DNA of 25,735 nucleotides, from NCBI GenBank assembly GCA_044433365.1, contig JAWXTR010000036.1, positions 1 to 25,735 on the forward strand. The letters run 5' to 3'. This DNA comes from CAMQVM01 sp044433365. GTDB lineage: Bacteria > Bacteroidota > Bacteroidia > Bacteroidales > Rikenellaceae. Every line of letters begins with the position of its first letter. Within the stretch, counting starts at the first letter, position 1. Shown here piece after piece: positions 24,455-25,735 of the stretch. The position numbers and the translations under genes were made by a program. The notes below the pieces were generated by a model. That model saw nothing but the letters and a program-made list of their open reading frames with translations. It was not told the origin of the DNA and made no database searches.

Positions 24455-24456
24455 TT

Positions 24457-24623
24457 TAAGTAGTGTAAAACAATTATTGCCATATTCTTAATAGCACTCT
24501 TGGAGCGATATTTTTCACTATTAAATCTCAATATAGAACCACTATATTTTCGATTCAATAGCAAAAAATCTCATCTCCAATAGCACTTTTAAAAATACAC
24601 CAATAATTATTTTACCCTACTTA
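24457..24623 (-). mobile_element. 167-bp foldback MITE-like element, copy D
   Basis: TA (24457-24458) AGTAGTGTAAAACAATTATT ... TAATTATTTTACCCTACT TA (24622-24623). Almost identical to copy B, same orientation. It occupies the gap between the helicase-nuclease gene and cas2, where cas9-cas1 would be expected to end. Confidence 0.92.
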
Positions 24624-24658
24624 ATTGTGAATTATAAATTATAAATTATGAATTATAA

Positions 24659-24994
24659 ATGATTAATGAATTTAGTGGTTATAGGGTTATGTGGATATTT
24701 ATATTTTTTGATCTTCCTACTGAAACTCGCAAGGAGCGTAAAGATGCTGCTACTTTTAGAAAGGAGCTTATTAAGGATGGATTTAGTATGTTTCAGTTCT
24801 CAATATACATTAGACATTGCTCAAGTAAAGAGAATGCTGATGTACATGTAAGGCGAGTAAAGAAAATTTTACCCGAATATGGAAATGTGGGAATAATTAC
24901 GATTACCGACAAACAATTTAGCACAATGGAGCTATTTAATGGCAAAAAAAGTGTTGAAGATTTAGAACCTACCCTGCAATTAGAGCTATTTTAA
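24659..24994 (+). CDS. cas2: CRISPR-associated Cas2, type II-C
   Basis: 111 aa, full length. Opens MINEFSGYRVMWIFIFFDLP, with the conserved Asp18 of the Cas2 ferredoxin fold, then the TETRKERKDAATFRKELI helix, GFSMFQFSIYIRHC, the VRRVKKILPEYGNVG segment and the C-terminal QLELF tail typical of Bacteroidetes type II-C Cas2. Structural partner of Cas1 in spacer integration. In type II-C loci the order is cas9-cas1-cas2-array; here the gene upstream is a helicase-nuclease and a foldback element, so cas9 and cas1 are missing from this side. A short AT-rich leader (24624-24658) precedes it and no clear promoter is visible. Confidence 0.93.
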   Translation: MINEFSGYRVMWIFIFFDLPTETRKERKDAATFRKELIKDGFSMFQFSIYIRHCSSKENADVHVRRVKKILPEYGNVGIITITDKQFSTMELFNGKKSVEDLEPTLQLELF

Positions 24995-25036
24995 CAATAA
25001 ACATTGTGACTGAAGAATTTATAACCGAACCCCGTA

Positions 25037-25133
25037 GAGACGTTAGGTCTAACATCTGTAATCAAACCTTACCAAACCACATAAAAATATTAAAACCAAT
25101 TGCTTTCTACGGAGACGTTGGACCCAACGTCTC
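25037..25133. repeat. Two GAGACGTT hairpins between cas2 and the array
   Basis: GAGACGTTAG-GT-CTAACATCTG (25037-25058) and the perfect 10-bp GAGACGTTGG-AC-CCAACGTCTC (25112-25133) within CTACGG...CTACGG. The loops are only 2 nt, so they may act as double-stranded palindromes or form with a wider loop. Related to the hairpin at 4085. Confidence 0.6.
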
Positions 25134-25224
25134 TACGGAGTTCAGAAATGCTTATTTATTTTATTAAATTGAAAAATTTTCAATTAATATGAATAACAAC
25201 AAATAAAATCAACATAAACTAAAA

Positions 25225-25259
25225 AGAGGAAAATCCATCATTACGACAGATTTCCCTCT
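25225..25259. terminator. Bidirectional terminator between cas2 and CRISPR array
   Basis: AGAGGAAAATC (25225-25235) pairs with GATTTCCCTCT (25249-25259) with a single mismatch (G-U or A-C depending on strand). ATTTTT follows on the plus strand and TTTTTAG on the minus strand. It can stop cas2 transcripts moving right and array transcripts moving left. Between it and repeat 1 (25260-25330) I see no gene. Confidence 0.75.
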
Positions 25260-25330
25260 ATTTTTACATCCATTTTTTAATTCTAATAATGGTTGTAAAA
25301 TCTTGAATATCAGCTCTTTGTGTAAATCGT

Positions 25331-25735
25331 AGTGTGATTCATATTACAAAGATACAGAAAAAATAGCAAATCACAACACATTAGTTGCAGTAGATGCTAT
25401 TATTGAAGTGTGATTCATATTACAAAGATACAGAAAAAATAGCAAATCACAACTTGTAACACAAAAGGAAAGGTAATAAAGCAGTGTGATTCATATTACA
25501 AAGATACAGAAAAAATAGCAAATCACAACTCTTTTATATGTACGTAATAATTTATATATAGTGTGATTCATATTACAAAGATACAGAAAAAATAGCAAAT
25601 CACAACTGCTCGCACATTCACTATTCGCAAGTCGTGAGTGTGATTCATATTACAAAGATACAGAAAAAATAGCAAATCACAACTCTTAACGTGCTTAACA
25701 ACACAAACTTTGAAGTGTGATTCATATTACAAAGA
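25331..25735 (-). CRISPR. CRISPR array, 47-bp repeats, type II-C-like, at least six repeats (cut by window edge)
   Basis: Repeats at 25331-25377, 25407-25453, 25483-25529, 25560-25606, 25637-25683 and a partial one from 25714. All are identical as far as seen: AGTGTGATTCATATTACAAA ... GCAAATCACAAC. Spacers are 29, 29, 30, 30 and 30 bp and all different. If the leading A is counted as spacer, the repeat is 46 bp. The ends form an inverted repeat (GTGATT/AATCAC). Read on the minus strand the repeat starts GTTGTGATTTGC, the form usual in Bacteroidetes type II-C, so crRNA is probably transcribed leftward toward cas2. Each repeat contains a promoter on that strand. Identical repeats, with no decay at the cas2 end, suggest a recently maintained array. 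Confidence 0.95.

Noticed and set aside
25260..25330. A degenerate extra repeat before repeat 1
   Set aside because: GTTGTAAAATCTTG at 25293-25306 shares only GTTGT with the repeat; no 47-bp match exists at the expected spacing.
1..25735. tRNA or rRNA genes, riboswitches
   Set aside because: No cloverleaf with GTTC-A-A T-loop and CCA-adjacent acceptor, no rRNA core sequence and no known riboswitch motif was recognised; the GTTC boxes seen belong to the palindrome family.

Overview
The window is an AT-rich chromosomal segment from a Gram-negative Bacteroidetes bacterium, most likely of the order Bacteroidales. Four things point there. Several promoters follow the Bacteroidetes pattern (TTG, about 19-20 nt, then TAnnTTTG). 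There is a lipoprotein of the Bacteroides 6-bladed beta-propeller type. KdsA, PdxB and the CNNM transporter resemble their Bacteroidales forms. A 47-bp CRISPR repeat and its Cas2 are of the Bacteroidetes type II-C kind. I see no tRNA or rRNA gene.

Layout. 1-478: right end of a 167-bp foldback element and the tail of the gene it interrupts. 687-4046 (+): rarA, kdsA and a D-2-hydroxyacid dehydrogenase. 4209-6248 (-): a membrane Ser/Thr kinase and a partner protein in one operon. 6395-7251 (+): a 48-aa membrane peptide and a GYF-domain membrane protein. 7288-9707 (-): an overlapping operon of a pRiA4b ORF-3/TnpR-like protein, miaA and pdxB. 9939-11489 (-): a decayed surface-polysaccharide pair, a flippase fragment and an acyltransferase-3 gene with three separate lesions. 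11533-13026 (-): an antibiotic-biosynthesis-monooxygenase-fold protein and a CNNM/CorC transporter. 13210-14292 (+): a membrane-anchored DNA/RNA endonuclease. 14979-16280 (-): a propeller lipoprotein gene split by a foldback element. 16677-21137 (-): two secreted proteins, probably carbohydrate-active. 21299-24454 (+): an AddA/RecB-type helicase-nuclease. 24659 to the right edge: cas2 and a CRISPR array with no cas9 or cas1 in view.

The most striking property is the density of non-coding repeats, in three families. (1) A 167-bp, TA-flanked element that is almost entirely one imperfect hairpin has four copies. At least two lie inside genes, and removing the element plus one TA restores the reading frame exactly. 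(2) A 191-192-bp element with TGC(G/C)AATAAAGG ends and 6-bp target duplications has two complete copies, one truncated copy and one remnant. (3) A palindrome bounded by GGGGAGTTC and GAAGTTCCC occurs in a short (~50 bp) and a long (~165 bp) form, mostly at gene 3' ends, and in two cases supplies the stop codon.

The other notable point is the CRISPR repeat. Read on the minus strand, every repeat contains a near-consensus Bacteroidetes promoter aimed at the adjacent spacer. This suggests that each crRNA has its own start, as described for Neisseria type II-C. A bidirectional terminator separates the array from cas2.
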